From assembly GCF_023516435.1 (NCBI RefSeq), contig NZ_CP097332.1, positions 1,612,001 to 1,676,000 on the forward strand: a stretch of 64,000 nt of DNA, written 5' to 3'. The notes beneath the pieces were generated by a model. The model saw nothing but the letters and a program-made list of their open reading frames with translations, had not been told where the DNA came from and searched no databases. Numbering within the stretch: the first letter of the stretch is position 1; each line of letters begins with the position of its first letter. The position numbers were made by a program, and so were the translations under genes. Below, in pieces: positions 54,741 through 64,000 of this stretch. The stretch is from Jatrophihabitans telluris. GTDB taxonomy: Bacteria > Actinomycetota > Actinomycetes > Mycobacteriales > Jatrophihabitantaceae.

Positions 54741-56753
54741 TCAGCTCAGCGGGTGCACCGCGAAGATGTGCGCCGGCTGGTCCGGGGTGAGCCGGACGAA
54801 GTTGTGCTCGCCCCACTGATAGTTCGCCCCGGACAGCAGGTCACTGGCGGTGAAACCGGCGAACCAGTCGACGCCGAGCCAGTCGAGCCGCAGGTGCACC
54901 CACCCTTCGCGGACGTTGTGCGGATCCATCGAGCAGACCACCAGGATGGTGTCGCCGCTGCGCTCGTCCCGCTTGCTGAAGATGATCACGCCGTCGTTCT
55001 CGCTGGCGTGGAACCTCAGGTTGCGCAGTTGGTGCAGGGACGGGTGCGCGCGCCGGATCTCGTTGAGCCGGGTCAGCATCGGCGCCAGCGAATCTCCCCG
55101 ATCGATCGCGCCGTAGTAGTCACGCGGGCGGAGCTGGTACTTCTCCGAGTCCAGGTATTCCTCCGAACCGGGGCGCACGGCCGTCCCTTCGAAGAGCTCG
55201 AAACCCGAGTACACGCCGTAGGTCGGAGACATCATCGACGCGAGCACCGCCCTGATCGCGAAGCCCGGGCGGCCGGAATGCTGCAGGAACTCGTTCAGGA
55301 TGTCCGGGGTGTTCGGGAAGAAGTTCGGGCGCATGTAGTCCGACCCGGCCACCAGTTCCTCGCCGTACTGCTGCAGCTCCCAGGCGGTGTTGCGCCACGT
55401 GAAGTAGGTATAGCTCTGGGTGAAGCCCACCTTGGCCAATTCGTGCATCATCGCCGGCCGGGTGAAGGCCTCGGCGAGGAAGAGGACGTCCGGATACTTC
55501 TTCTTGACCGCCGCGATGAGCCATTGCCAGAAGTCCAACGGCTTGGTGTGCGGGTTGTCGACGCGGAAGATCCGGACCCCGCGTTCGACCCAGAGCATCG
55601 TGACGCGCAGTGACTCGGCGTACAGGCCCTTGGGGTCGTTGTCGAAGTTGAGCGGGTAGATGTCCTGGTACTTCTTCGGCGGGTTCTCGGCGTAGGCGAT
55701 CGTCCCGTCGGGCAGGGTCGTGAACCACTCCGGGTGCGAGCTCACCCAGGGATGGTCGGGCGCGCACTGCAGGGCCAGGTCGAGCGCCACCTCCATGTTG
55801 AGTTCGCGCGCCCGGGTCACGAAGGCCGCGAAGTCCCGCTCGTCGCCCAGTTCGGGGTGGATCGCGTCGTGGCCGCCCTCGGCGGACCCGATGGCCCACG
55901 GCGAGCCGGTGTCGGTGGGCTTGGCGTTGAGAGTGTTGTTCGGGCCCTTGCGGTTGATCTTGCCGATCGGGTGGATCGGTGGCAGGTAGACCACGTCGAA
56001 GCCCATGTCGCGGACGTAGTCCAGATGCTTGGTGGCGTCGGCGAAGGTGCCGTGGCGCGCCGGCCGGGCCGGGTCGTGCGGGTCGCCGGCCAGCTCCGCG
56101 CCGATCGAACGGGGGAAGAACTCGTACCAGGCGCCGTACAGGGCACGGGTGCGGTCCACCCAGATCTCGTACTTCGGGCCGGCCGTGATCAGCTCGCGCA
56201 CCGGATACCGGTAGGCCAGGTCACGGACCTCGCGGGTCAGGGACCGGGTGATCCGCAGCGGCACGTCGACGTCCTCGCGGCGCAGATCCTTCACGGCGGC
56301 GTGGGCGAGCTTGGCCTCGGCCTTGGTGCGGGCCAGCTCGGCGACCTTCTCGAACAGGCGCGCGCCGAGCTCGAGGTCGTTGGCCAGCTCCTCGGCGTTC
56401 TGTCCGGCATCGACCTTGACCTCGATGGCGTGGTACCAGGTGGCCAGCGGGTCGCTCCAGGCTTCCACCTGGTAGGTCCACATTCCGGGTGAGGTCGCGA
56501 TCACCTCGGTCCGCCAGCGGTCGGTCCCGCCGCCGAGCGGATGCATCCGGTTCAGCTCGGCCCCGGCCGCCACGGCCTTGCCCTTGGGGTTGCGCAGGAT
56601 CACGGAGGCGGCGACGGCGTCGTGCCCCTCTCGGAACACCGTCGCCTCGATGGTGACGGGTTCGCCGACCGCCGCTCGGGACGGCAGCGGAGCGAGATCG
56701 TTGCCAGCGCTGATAACGGGGTGGATTGCGGTGAGTCCAAGTCGTCCGGCCAT
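54741..56753 (-). CDS. glgE: Alpha-1,4-glucan:maltose-1-phosphate maltosyltransferase
   Basis: GH13_3 enzyme that extends alpha-1,4-glucans with maltose from maltose-1-phosphate. 670 residues: N-terminal beta-sandwich domain (about 1-110), four-helix segment S (about 115-190), then the barrel. Catalytic nucleophile Asp in FRVDNPHTKP, acid/base Glu in LFLAEAFTRP. The RKGPNNTLNAKPTDTGSPWAIG segment is the maltose-phosphate site loop of GlgE. The ATG at 56753 lies 6 bases from TACGGT (minus strand, 56760-56765); GTG at 56759 is an alternative. Divergent from glgP. Confidence 0.95.
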   Translation of the reverse strand: MAGRLGLTAIHPVISAGNDLAPLPSRAAVGEPVTIEATVFREGHDAVAASVILRNPKGKAVAAGAELNRMHPLGGGTDRWRTEVIATSPGMWTYQVEAWSDPLATWYHAIEVKVDAGQNAEELANDLELGARLFEKVAELARTKAEAKLAHAAVKDLRREDVDVPLRITRSLTREVRDLAYRYPVRELITAGPKYEIWVDRTRALYGAWYEFFPRSIGAELAGDPHDPARPARHGTFADATKHLDYVRDMGFDVVYLPPIHPIGKINRKGPNNTLNAKPTDTGSPWAIGSAEGGHDAIHPELGDERDFAAFVTRARELNMEVALDLALQCAPDHPWVSSHPEWFTTLPDGTIAYAENPPKKYQDIYPLNFDNDPKGLYAESLRVTMLWVERGVRIFRVDNPHTKPLDFWQWLIAAVKKKYPDVLFLAEAFTRPAMMHELAKVGFTQSYTYFTWRNTAWELQQYGEELVAGSDYMRPNFFPNTPDILNEFLQHSGRPGFAIRAVLASMMSPTYGVYSGFELFEGTAVRPGSEEYLDSEKYQLRPRDYYGAIDRGDSLAPMLTRLNEIRRAHPSLHQLRNLRFHASENDGVIIFSKRDERSGDTILVVCSMDPHNVREGWVHLRLDWLGVDWFAGFTASDLLSGANYQWGEHNFVRLTPDQPAHIFAVHPLS

Positions 56754-56759
56754 GCGCAC

Positions 56760-56833
56760 ACCGTATCGGCTTTGATCAATCTTCCAAGTCTGTAGCCAGA
56801 ATGTCTGTAAGCGCTACCGCCACCCGCTAACAT
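56760..56833. promoter_or_regulatory. Divergent glgE/glgP control region
   Basis: Minus-strand -10 TACGGT (56760-56765) is 6 bases before the glgE ATG; plus-strand -10 TAACAT (56828-56833) is 7 bases before the glgP ATG. TGTAAGCGCTACCG (56806-56819), a LacI-family-like site sharing AGCGCT with the two treS sites, overlaps the -35 position of glgP. Confidence 0.5.
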
Positions 56834-56840
56834 CTGCCGT

Positions 56841-59411
56841 ATGAAGGCTCTCCGTCGACTTACTGTTCGTGCCGCTCTCCCGGAGCAGCTCGCCCCGCTG
56901 GGGGAGATTGTGGCCAACCTGCGTTGGTCCTGGCACCCTGATTCCCTTGATCTGCTCGAATCGGTCGACCCGGAGCTGTGGGCTGACTGCAACGGTGATC
57001 CCGCCCGGCTCCTGGGTGGTGTGAGCACCGACCGGCTGGCGGCCCTGGCCAAGGACCGCAAGTTCCTGCGCCGGCTCTCGGACGTCTCCGATGACCTCAA
57101 GGACTACCTGGATCAGCCGCGCTGGTACCAGAACCAGCAGGCCGAGGGCAAGCAACTGCCCACCAGCATCGCCTACTTCTCGCCCGAATTCGGCATCACC
57201 GAGGTGCTGCCCCAGTACTCCGGCGGCCTCGGCATCCTGGCCGGCGATCACCTCAAGGCCGCCTCCGACCTGGGCGCACCGATCATCGGGGTGGGGCTGC
57301 TCTACCGCGCCGGTTACTTCGCCCAGTCCCTGTCGCGCGAGGGTTGGCAGCAGGAGCGCTATCCCTCGCTGGACCCGCAGGGCTTGCCATTGACCCCGCT
57401 GCGCGACGCCGAGGGCAACCTTGCCCGTGTCGTGCTCGACCTGCCCGAGGGCAGGGCGCTGCACGCCCAGATCTGGATCGCCTCGGTCGGCCGGGTGCCG
57501 CTGTTGCTGCTCGACTCCGACGTCGAGGAGAACGACGCCGCGGCGCGTGGCGTCACCGACCGGCTCTACGGCGGCGGCCCTGAGCACCGTCTGCTTCAGG
57601 AGCTGCTGCTCGGGGTGGGCGGCGTCCGCGCCATCCGCGCCTACTGCGCCATCACCGGCCACGACGCGCCGGAGGTGTTCCACACCAACGAGGGCCATGC
57701 CGGCTTCCTCGGCATCGAGCGCATCAGCGAACTCACCGACGGCGAGGCCAAGCTCGGTTTCGAGGAGGCCCTCACCGCCGTTCGCGCCGGGACCGTCTTC
57801 ACCACCCACACTCCCGTGCCCGCCGGTATCGACCGGTTCGACCGCACGCTCATCGAGGCTTACCTGGCCGATGTGCCGGGCGTGCCCGTCGAGCAGATCC
57901 TCACCCTCGGCGCCGAGGAGGACGCGACCAAGTTCAACATGGCCCACATGGGCCTGCGGCTCGGTCAGCGCGCCAACGGCGTCGCCCGGCTGCACGGCCG
58001 GGTGAGTCGCTCGATGTTCAACAACCTGTGGCCCGGCTTCGACTCCGACGAGGTGCCGATCACCTCGATCACCAACGGTGTCCACGCTCCGACCTGGATG
58101 GCCCGCGAGATCCTCGACCTGGCCGAGAAGGTCGCGGGCTCCGACGCGTTGGCCGCCGGCAGTGGCTGGGACGCCATCGACTCGATCTCCGATTCCGAGC
58201 TGTGGACGATCAAGCGCGGGCTGCGCGAGCGGCTCGTCGGCGAGATCCGGCGCCGGGTCCGCATCTCCAGCATGGAGCGCGGGTTCTCCCCGGTCGAGCT
58301 GACCTGGACCTCGACGATGTTCGACCCGGACGTGCTCACCATCGGCTTCGCCCGCCGGGTGCCGTCCTACAAGCGGCTCACCCTGATGTTGTCCGACCCG
58401 GGCCGGCTGAAGAAGATCCTGACCGACCCCGAGCGCCCGGTCCAGATCGTCGTCGCCGGCAAGTCGCACCCGGCCGATGACGGTGGCAAGGAACTCATCG
58501 CCCAGCTCGTCCGCTTCGCCGACGATCCCGAGGTCCGGCACCGGATCGCCTTCCTTCCCGACTACGACATCGGGATGGCCCGCTACCTCTACTGGGGCAG
58601 CGACGTCTGGCTGAACAACCCGTTGCGCCCGTTGGAGGCCTGTGGGACCTCGGGCATGAAGGCCGCTCTGAACGGCGGGTTGAACCTGTCGATCAGGGAC
58701 GGTTGGTGGGACGAGTGGTGCGAGGACGGCAAGAACGGCTGGGAGATCCCGTCGGCCGACGATTCGCTGTCCGGCACCACCGACAAGCACCGTGATGCCG
58801 TCGAGGCCGCCGCGCTCTACGACCTCATCGAGCATCAGGTCGCACAGCGCTACTACGACCGCAACAACAAGGGCGTGCCCACCCAGTGGGTGTCGATGGT
58901 GCGCTACACGTTGAAGTCACTCGGCCCCAAGGTGCTGGCCACCCGCATGGTCCGCGACTACATCTTCAACCTCTACGCCCCGGCCGCTCGATCAGGCCGG
59001 GTGATGATCGCCGACGACTACGCCTCCGCCAAGGATCTGGCCGCCTGGAAGAGCTGGGTCGCCGGCGCCTGGAAGGACGTCGCGGTCCGGCACGTCGACT
59101 CCCAGGTCGAGGGTGACCCGACCCTGGGCGGCTCGTTGCAGCTGCGGGCCGAGGTCGCCGTGTCCGGCCTGAAGTCCTCCGACGTCCAGGTCCAGGCAGT
59201 CTTCGGTCCGGTGGACGCGGACAACCGCATCACTTCGCCGAGCGTCGTCACGTTGGAGTTCGCCGACGAGCGCGATCACGTGGCGTTCTTCACCGGCGAG
59301 ATTCCACTGTCCAAGGCGGGTGCCTTCGGCTACACGGTGCGGGCGCTGCCGACGCATCCGTTGCTGGCCAATCCGGCTGAGACCGGCTTGATCGCCGTCG
59401 CCCACCACTGA
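56841..59411 (+). CDS. glgP: Alpha-glucan phosphorylase (GT35, DUF3417 type)
   Basis: Phosphorolysis of alpha-1,4-glucans to glucose-1-phosphate with pyridoxal phosphate. 856 residues. N-terminal DUF3417 region about 10-125 (LGEIVANLRWSWHPDSLDLLESVDPELW), then SPEFGITEVLPQYSGGLGILAGDHLKAASDLG. The PLP-binding segment EACGTSGMKAALNGGLNLS carries Lys607. This is the long actinobacterial form (M. tuberculosis Rv1328 position), not the E. coli MalP form. Predicted leaderless. Confidence 0.95.
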   Translation: MKALRRLTVRAALPEQLAPLGEIVANLRWSWHPDSLDLLESVDPELWADCNGDPARLLGGVSTDRLAALAKDRKFLRRLSDVSDDLKDYLDQPRWYQNQQAEGKQLPTSIAYFSPEFGITEVLPQYSGGLGILAGDHLKAASDLGAPIIGVGLLYRAGYFAQSLSREGWQQERYPSLDPQGLPLTPLRDAEGNLARVVLDLPEGRALHAQIWIASVGRVPLLLLDSDVEENDAAARGVTDRLYGGGPEHRLLQELLLGVGGVRAIRAYCAITGHDAPEVFHTNEGHAGFLGIERISELTDGEAKLGFEEALTAVRAGTVFTTHTPVPAGIDRFDRTLIEAYLADVPGVPVEQILTLGAEEDATKFNMAHMGLRLGQRANGVARLHGRVSRSMFNNLWPGFDSDEVPITSITNGVHAPTWMAREILDLAEKVAGSDALAAGSGWDAIDSISDSELWTIKRGLRERLVGEIRRRVRISSMERGFSPVELTWTSTMFDPDVLTIGFARRVPSYKRLTLMLSDPGRLKKILTDPERPVQIVVAGKSHPADDGGKELIAQLVRFADDPEVRHRIAFLPDYDIGMARYLYWGSDVWLNNPLRPLEACGTSGMKAALNGGLNLSIRDGWWDEWCEDGKNGWEIPSADDSLSGTTDKHRDAVEAAALYDLIEHQVAQRYYDRNNKGVPTQWVSMVRYTLKSLGPKVLATRMVRDYIFNLYAPAARSGRVMIADDYASAKDLAAWKSWVAGAWKDVAVRHVDSQVEGDPTLGGSLQLRAEVAVSGLKSSDVQVQAVFGPVDADNRITSPSVVTLEFADERDHVAFFTGEIPLSKAGAFGYTVRALPTHPLLANPAETGLIAVAHH

Positions 59412-59421
59412 CGCGTCCCTG

Positions 59422-59470
59422 ATCCGGGAGCGAGGCCGCGCCGTCAACCGGTGCGGCCTCGCTCCCGGAT
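59422..59470. terminator. Bidirectional terminator between glgP and glgX
   Basis: Perfect 18-bp inverted repeat, arms 59422-59439 and 59453-59470 (GCGGCCTCGCTCCCGGAT), 13-base loop, between convergent stop codons. Confidence 0.8.
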
Positions 59471-59485
59471 TCGCGTTCTACCGGC

Positions 59486-61657
<2,172 letters not shown>

Positions 61658-61708
61658 CGTCTGGCGACCTTACGCGGCCACTCGGTCCGCCCGCGCGCGA
61701 ACGCCGTC

Positions 61709-61737
61709 CGGCGTGCCGACCGGCGTGCCGATCGGCA
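61709..61737. repeat. 12-bp direct repeat and palindrome in the glgX/ABC divergent region
   Basis: CGGCGTGCCGAC (61709-61720) is followed directly by CGGCGTGCCGAT (61721-61732). The second copy opens the perfect 12-bp palindrome TGCCGATCGGCA (61726-61737). It lies 52-80 bases upstream of the glgX start and is a possible operator. Confidence 0.5.
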
Positions 61738-61805
61738 TTCACGAAGACCCGATCGCGGAGGGACAGCGCCGGGATCGCGGCCCTGTCTGCGCTTGTGCTA
61801 TCCCG

Positions 61806-62633
61806 ATGGGGTTGGATGGACCGGTGGCCGAGACGGAATTCGCGCTGGACCCCGATGCGACCCTGCAGCTGGAGCAGGTGACGGTGCGGCGCGGCGAGAA
61901 ACTGCTGCTCGACCAGATCGACTGGACGGTCGAGGAGGACGAGCGCTGGGTCGTGCTGGGTCCGAATGGGGCCGGCAAGACCACGATGCTGCAATTGGCG
62001 GCGGCGAATCTGCATCCCACGACGGGCACCGTGGCCATCTTCGGCGAGCGTCTGGGCGCCGTCGACGTGTTCGAGTTGCGCCCGCGGATCGGCCTGTCCT
62101 CGGCGGCCCTCGCCCAGCGGATTCCCGGGTCGGAGCTCGTGTCGGACGTGGTCGTGTCGGCCGGCTACTCGGTGCTCGGCCGGTGGCGGGAGGCCTACGG
62201 CCGCCTCGATGTGCGACGGGCCAAGGCGCTGCTGGAACGCTTCGGCGTCGGCGGCATGGCCGACCGGACCTACGGCACTCTCAGCGAAGGCGAACGCAAG
62301 CGCGTGCAGATCGCACGGGCGATGATGACCGACCCTGAACTGCTGCTGCTGGACGAGCCGGCGGCGGGCATGGATCTGGGCGGCCGGGAGGATCTGCTGC
62401 GCCGGCTCTCGCACCTGGCCGCGGACGCGCTCGCACCGGCGATCGTGCTGGTCACGCACCACGTCGAGGAGATTCCGGTTGGCTTCACCCACGCCATGCT
62501 GTTGCGCGACGGGCGCATCGTCGCCCAGGGGCTGACCAGCTCGGTGCTGACTTCGGAGCACCTCAGCGAGACCTTCGGTCTGCCGCTCAGGATCGAGCGG
62601 GATGCGGGCCGATTCTTCGCGCGCGCGGTCTGA
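61806..62633 (+). CDS. ABC transporter ATP-binding protein, orphan
   Basis: 275 residues. Walker A GPNGAGKTTMLQL, a signature variant LSEGERKRVQIARA, Walker B LLLLDEPAAGMDL and H-loop VTHHVEEIP. The core starts at LQLEQVTVRRGEKLLL. It resembles the YlmA/ModF-like group of single ATPases without an adjacent permease; none is encoded here. The start is uncertain: TATCCC (61799-61804) looks like a -10 whose +1 would fall at the in-frame TTG at 61812, while ATG 61806 and GTG 61824 are the other candidates. Confidence 0.85.
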   Translation: MGLDGPVAETEFALDPDATLQLEQVTVRRGEKLLLDQIDWTVEEDERWVVLGPNGAGKTTMLQLAAANLHPTTGTVAIFGERLGAVDVFELRPRIGLSSAALAQRIPGSELVSDVVVSAGYSVLGRWREAYGRLDVRRAKALLERFGVGGMADRTYGTLSEGERKRVQIARAMMTDPELLLLDEPAAGMDLGGREDLLRRLSHLAADALAPAIVLVTHHVEEIPVGFTHAMLLRDGRIVAQGLTSSVLTSEHLSETFGLPLRIERDAGRFFARAV

Positions 62634-62645
62634 GCGCGTCCTCTG

Positions 62646-62858
62646 ATGGCGCCGGCAAGCTCCGGCCGGCCGCGCTGGACGTACCCGCCCATCTCGTCGG
62701 TAATAGGCTCGGCACTGGTGCTCGCTGCCGCGGACAGCGCAGCCGCCGGCACTGCGGTCACTCCGACCACCACCCCAACGAACACCCCGACCACCACCCC
62801 AACGAACACCCCGAGCATCACCCCAGTCTTCAGCCGAGCAGCAGGGAGAGCAGCGTGA
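62646..62858 (+). CDS. Possible small Thr/Pro-repeat ORF, doubtful
   Basis: An open frame of 70 codons with an Ala-rich stretch (about 18-36) and then TPTTTPTN-type repeats. Its stop overlaps the enoyl-CoA hydratase GTG by 4 bases (GTGA), the coupling pattern seen in real operons here. Against it: no ribosome-binding site, no recognisable family, and a repeat-driven composition. It may simply be open by chance in a leader region. Confidence 0.2.
   Translation: MAPASSGRPRWTYPPISSVIGSALVLAAADSAAAGTAVTPTTTPTNTPTTTPTNTPSITPVFSRAAGRAA
62765..62812 (+). repeat. Two exact 24-bp tandem repeats
   Basis: Two adjacent identical 24-bp units (62765-62788, 62789-62812; each GACCACCACCCCAACGAACA plus CCCC), followed by a degenerate partial third unit (GAGCATCACCCC). 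They lie in the 221-base gap before the enoyl-CoA hydratase gene. A frame across them (62646-62858) would encode TPTTTPTN repeats. Confidence 0.9.
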
Positions 62859-63634
62859 GCGAACTCGTGCGGTGCGAGGTCGACGGAGCCGTCGCGACGA
62901 TCAGGGTCGACCGGCCGCCGGTCAACGCCCTCAACGTCGAACTGCAGGACGGCCTTCGCGCGGCAGCAGCCGAATGTACGGCCCGCGACGACATCCGCGC
63001 CGTGGTGCTCTACGGCGGTGAGAAGGTCTTCGTGGCCGGCGCGGACGTGAAGGAATTTCACGTGATGTCGGCCCAGGACATGCAGCGTCGGGGCGCTGCG
63101 CTGACCGACTCGCTGGACGCGATCGCCCAGATCCCGAAGCCGGTAATCGCCGCGGTCACCGGCTATGCCCTCGGTGGCGGATGCGAGCTCGCCCTGACGG
63201 CGGACTTCCGGATCAGCGCCGACACCGCGAAGTGGGGTCAGCCGGAAATTCTGTTGGGGCTGATTCCCGGCGCCGGCGGCACCCAGCGCCTGCCTCGGCT
63301 GATCGGCCCGGCGAAGGCGAAGGACCTCATCTATACCGGGCGTTTCGTCGACGCCGCGGAGGCACTCGCCATAGGTCTGGTCGACGCCGTCGTCGAGGCC
63401 GACCAGGTCTACCCCACCGCGCTGGCCATGGCGCGCAAGTTCGCCGCCGGCCCCGCGCTGGCGTTGCGCGCGGCCAAAGCTGCGATCGACAACGGTCTGG
63501 ACCTCGATCTGGCCAACGGCCTCCGGCTGGAGGCGCACCTGTTCGCCGGCATCTTCGCCACGGAGGACAAGCAGCGGGGGATCGCCTCCTTCATCGCCAA
63601 CGGGCCCGGCAAGGCCGACTTCGTCGGGAACTGA
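62855..63634 (+). CDS. Enoyl-CoA hydratase/isomerase family protein
   Basis: 259-residue crotonase. The oxyanion-hole segment VFVAGADVKEF (about 60-70) and GYALGGGCELAL are present, with both catalytic glutamates, Glu111 and Glu131 (GQPEILLGLIPGAGGTQRLPRLIG), so it should hydrate short enoyl-CoAs. It could supply the 3-hydroxybutyryl-CoA/crotonyl-CoA step needed between the fused dehydrogenase and Ccr, although it lies 36 kb from ccr. GGGAGAG precedes the GTG start. Confidence 0.92.
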   Translation: MSELVRCEVDGAVATIRVDRPPVNALNVELQDGLRAAAAECTARDDIRAVVLYGGEKVFVAGADVKEFHVMSAQDMQRRGAALTDSLDAIAQIPKPVIAAVTGYALGGGCELALTADFRISADTAKWGQPEILLGLIPGAGGTQRLPRLIGPAKAKDLIYTGRFVDAAEALAIGLVDAVVEADQVYPTALAMARKFAAGPALALRAAKAAIDNGLDLDLANGLRLEAHLFAGIFATEDKQRGIASFIANGPGKADFVGN

Positions 63635-63638
63635 GCCG

Positions 63639-64000
63639 ATGCCGACCGACACCCCTGCCGCACCGACAAGCGCGGCCAACCCCCACGCCAGCGCCGAACA
63701 GGTCGAAGCGGCCTGGAAGGACTCCAAGCTGGCCAACGTCCTCTATCACGACTGGGAGGCCGCAACCTACGACGAGAAATGGTCCATCAGCTTCGACCAG
63801 CGCTGCATCGACTACGCCCGCGATCGCTTCAGCCATGTCGCCGGGGTCGAGAACTGGCCCTACCCGCGTGCGCTCGAACTGGGCTGCGGAACCGGCTTCT
63901 TCCTGCTCAACCTCAAGCTGGCCGGCGTGCTCGAGGAGGGCCACGTCACCGACCTGAGTCCCGGCATGGTGGAGGTCGCGGTACGCAACGGCGCCGGCCT
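63639..64000 (+). CDS. Class I SAM-dependent methyltransferase, partial (cut by window end)
   Basis: Begins with ATG 4 bases after the hydratase stop and runs off the right edge; 120 codons are visible. After an Ala/Pro-rich start, KLANVLYHDWEAATYDEKWS leads to the SAM-binding motif ELGCGTGFF (from residue 80) and VTDLSPGMVEVA (motif II with the ribose-binding Asp). Substrate unknown. Close spacing suggests co-transcription with the enoyl-CoA hydratase. Confidence 0.85.
   Translation, partial: MPTDTPAAPTSAANPHASAEQVEAAWKDSKLANVLYHDWEAATYDEKWSISFDQRCIDYARDRFSHVAGVENWPYPRALELGCGTGFFLLNLKLAGVLEEGHVTDLSPGMVEVAVRNGAG

Noticed and set aside
56814-58835. 673-codon open frame on the minus strand
   Set aside because: Antisense to glgP, which has clear motifs and a promoter; no recognisable domain in the shadow.

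Overview
This window is one contiguous chromosomal block of a high-GC actinobacterium. The evidence is the GC-rich codon use with long shadow frames, the DUF2550 gene after atpC, NucS instead of MutS/MutL, MurA with Asp in place of the catalytic Cys, the GlgE pathway, and many -10 boxes (TAnnnT) lying 6-7 bases before start codons, as expected for leaderless mRNAs. From memory, the gene order strongly resembles M. tuberculosis Rv1298-Rv1328 (rpmE, prfA, prmC, Sua5, rfe, atp operon, DUF2550, cobalamin adenosyltransferase, murA, nucS, epimerase, thiolase, thioredoxin-like, glgB, glgE, glgP), with blocks inserted. The presence of ccr and ethylmalonyl-CoA mutase, and an unfused atpF/atpH pair, argue against Mycobacterium itself. 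The genus cannot be fixed from the sequence.

Layout. 1-4.4 kb: translation and cell-envelope genes (L31, RF1, RF1 methyltransferase, threonylcarbamoyl-AMP synthase, WecA-like transferase). 4.4-12.4 kb: complete F1Fo ATP synthase operon, with two small membrane genes in front. 12.4-15.6 kb: DUF2550, PduO-type adenosyltransferase, murA, a small membrane protein and a phosphoribosyltransferase. 15.8-30.4 kb: a dispersed set for acetyl-CoA/crotonyl-CoA/B12 metabolism (ethylmalonyl-CoA mutase, an aldehyde dehydrogenase / fused 3-hydroxyacyl-CoA dehydrogenase / HMG-CoA lyase-like operon, crotonyl-CoA carboxylase/reductase, epimerase, thiolase, MeaB chaperone), interrupted by nucS, an AI-2E-type exporter and a DivIVA-like protein, and closed by a truncated haemoglobin. 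30.5-46.4 kb: accessory genes (secreted S53 peptidase, DUF2127 protein, glutaryl-CoA dehydrogenase-like enzyme with a divergent MarR gene, membrane phosphoesterase, prolyl oligopeptidase, aldo/keto reductase, CnoX-like protein, pirin, and a PadR-regulated ABC exporter). 46.4-61.7 kb: alpha-glucan/trehalose metabolism (treS-mak-glgB operon, glgE, glgP, glgX) with an NfeD/SPFH pair and an SDR gene between. 61.8-64 kb: ABC ATPase, enoyl-CoA hydratase and a methyltransferase cut by the window edge.

How the genes work together. Thiolase, 3-hydroxybutyryl-CoA dehydrogenase, crotonase, Ccr, epimerase, Ecm, MeaB and adenosyltransferase account for the acetyl-CoA to methylsuccinyl-CoA half of the ethylmalonyl-CoA pathway. 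The second half (methylsuccinyl-CoA dehydrogenase, mesaconyl-CoA hydratase, methylmalyl-CoA lyase) is not visible here. TreS, Mak, GlgE and GlgB form the complete trehalose to maltose-1-phosphate to branched alpha-glucan route, and GlgP and GlgX recycle the polymer.

The most interesting observation is a shared operator/-10 module of form GCTACTnnTCAGTAACCTCG in front of ccr and the aldehyde dehydrogenase operon, with related 14-bp palindromes (YTACYSRYSRGTAR) upstream of ecm and between the haemoglobin and peptidase genes. No regulator that would read it is encoded in the window. A 46-bp near-perfect palindrome in front of the PadR/ABC operon and AAGCGCT-type LacI-like sites in front of treS and glgE/glgP are further regulatory candidates. 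No tRNA, rRNA, CRISPR array, insertion sequence or replication origin was seen. No gap between genes exceeds 300 bases.
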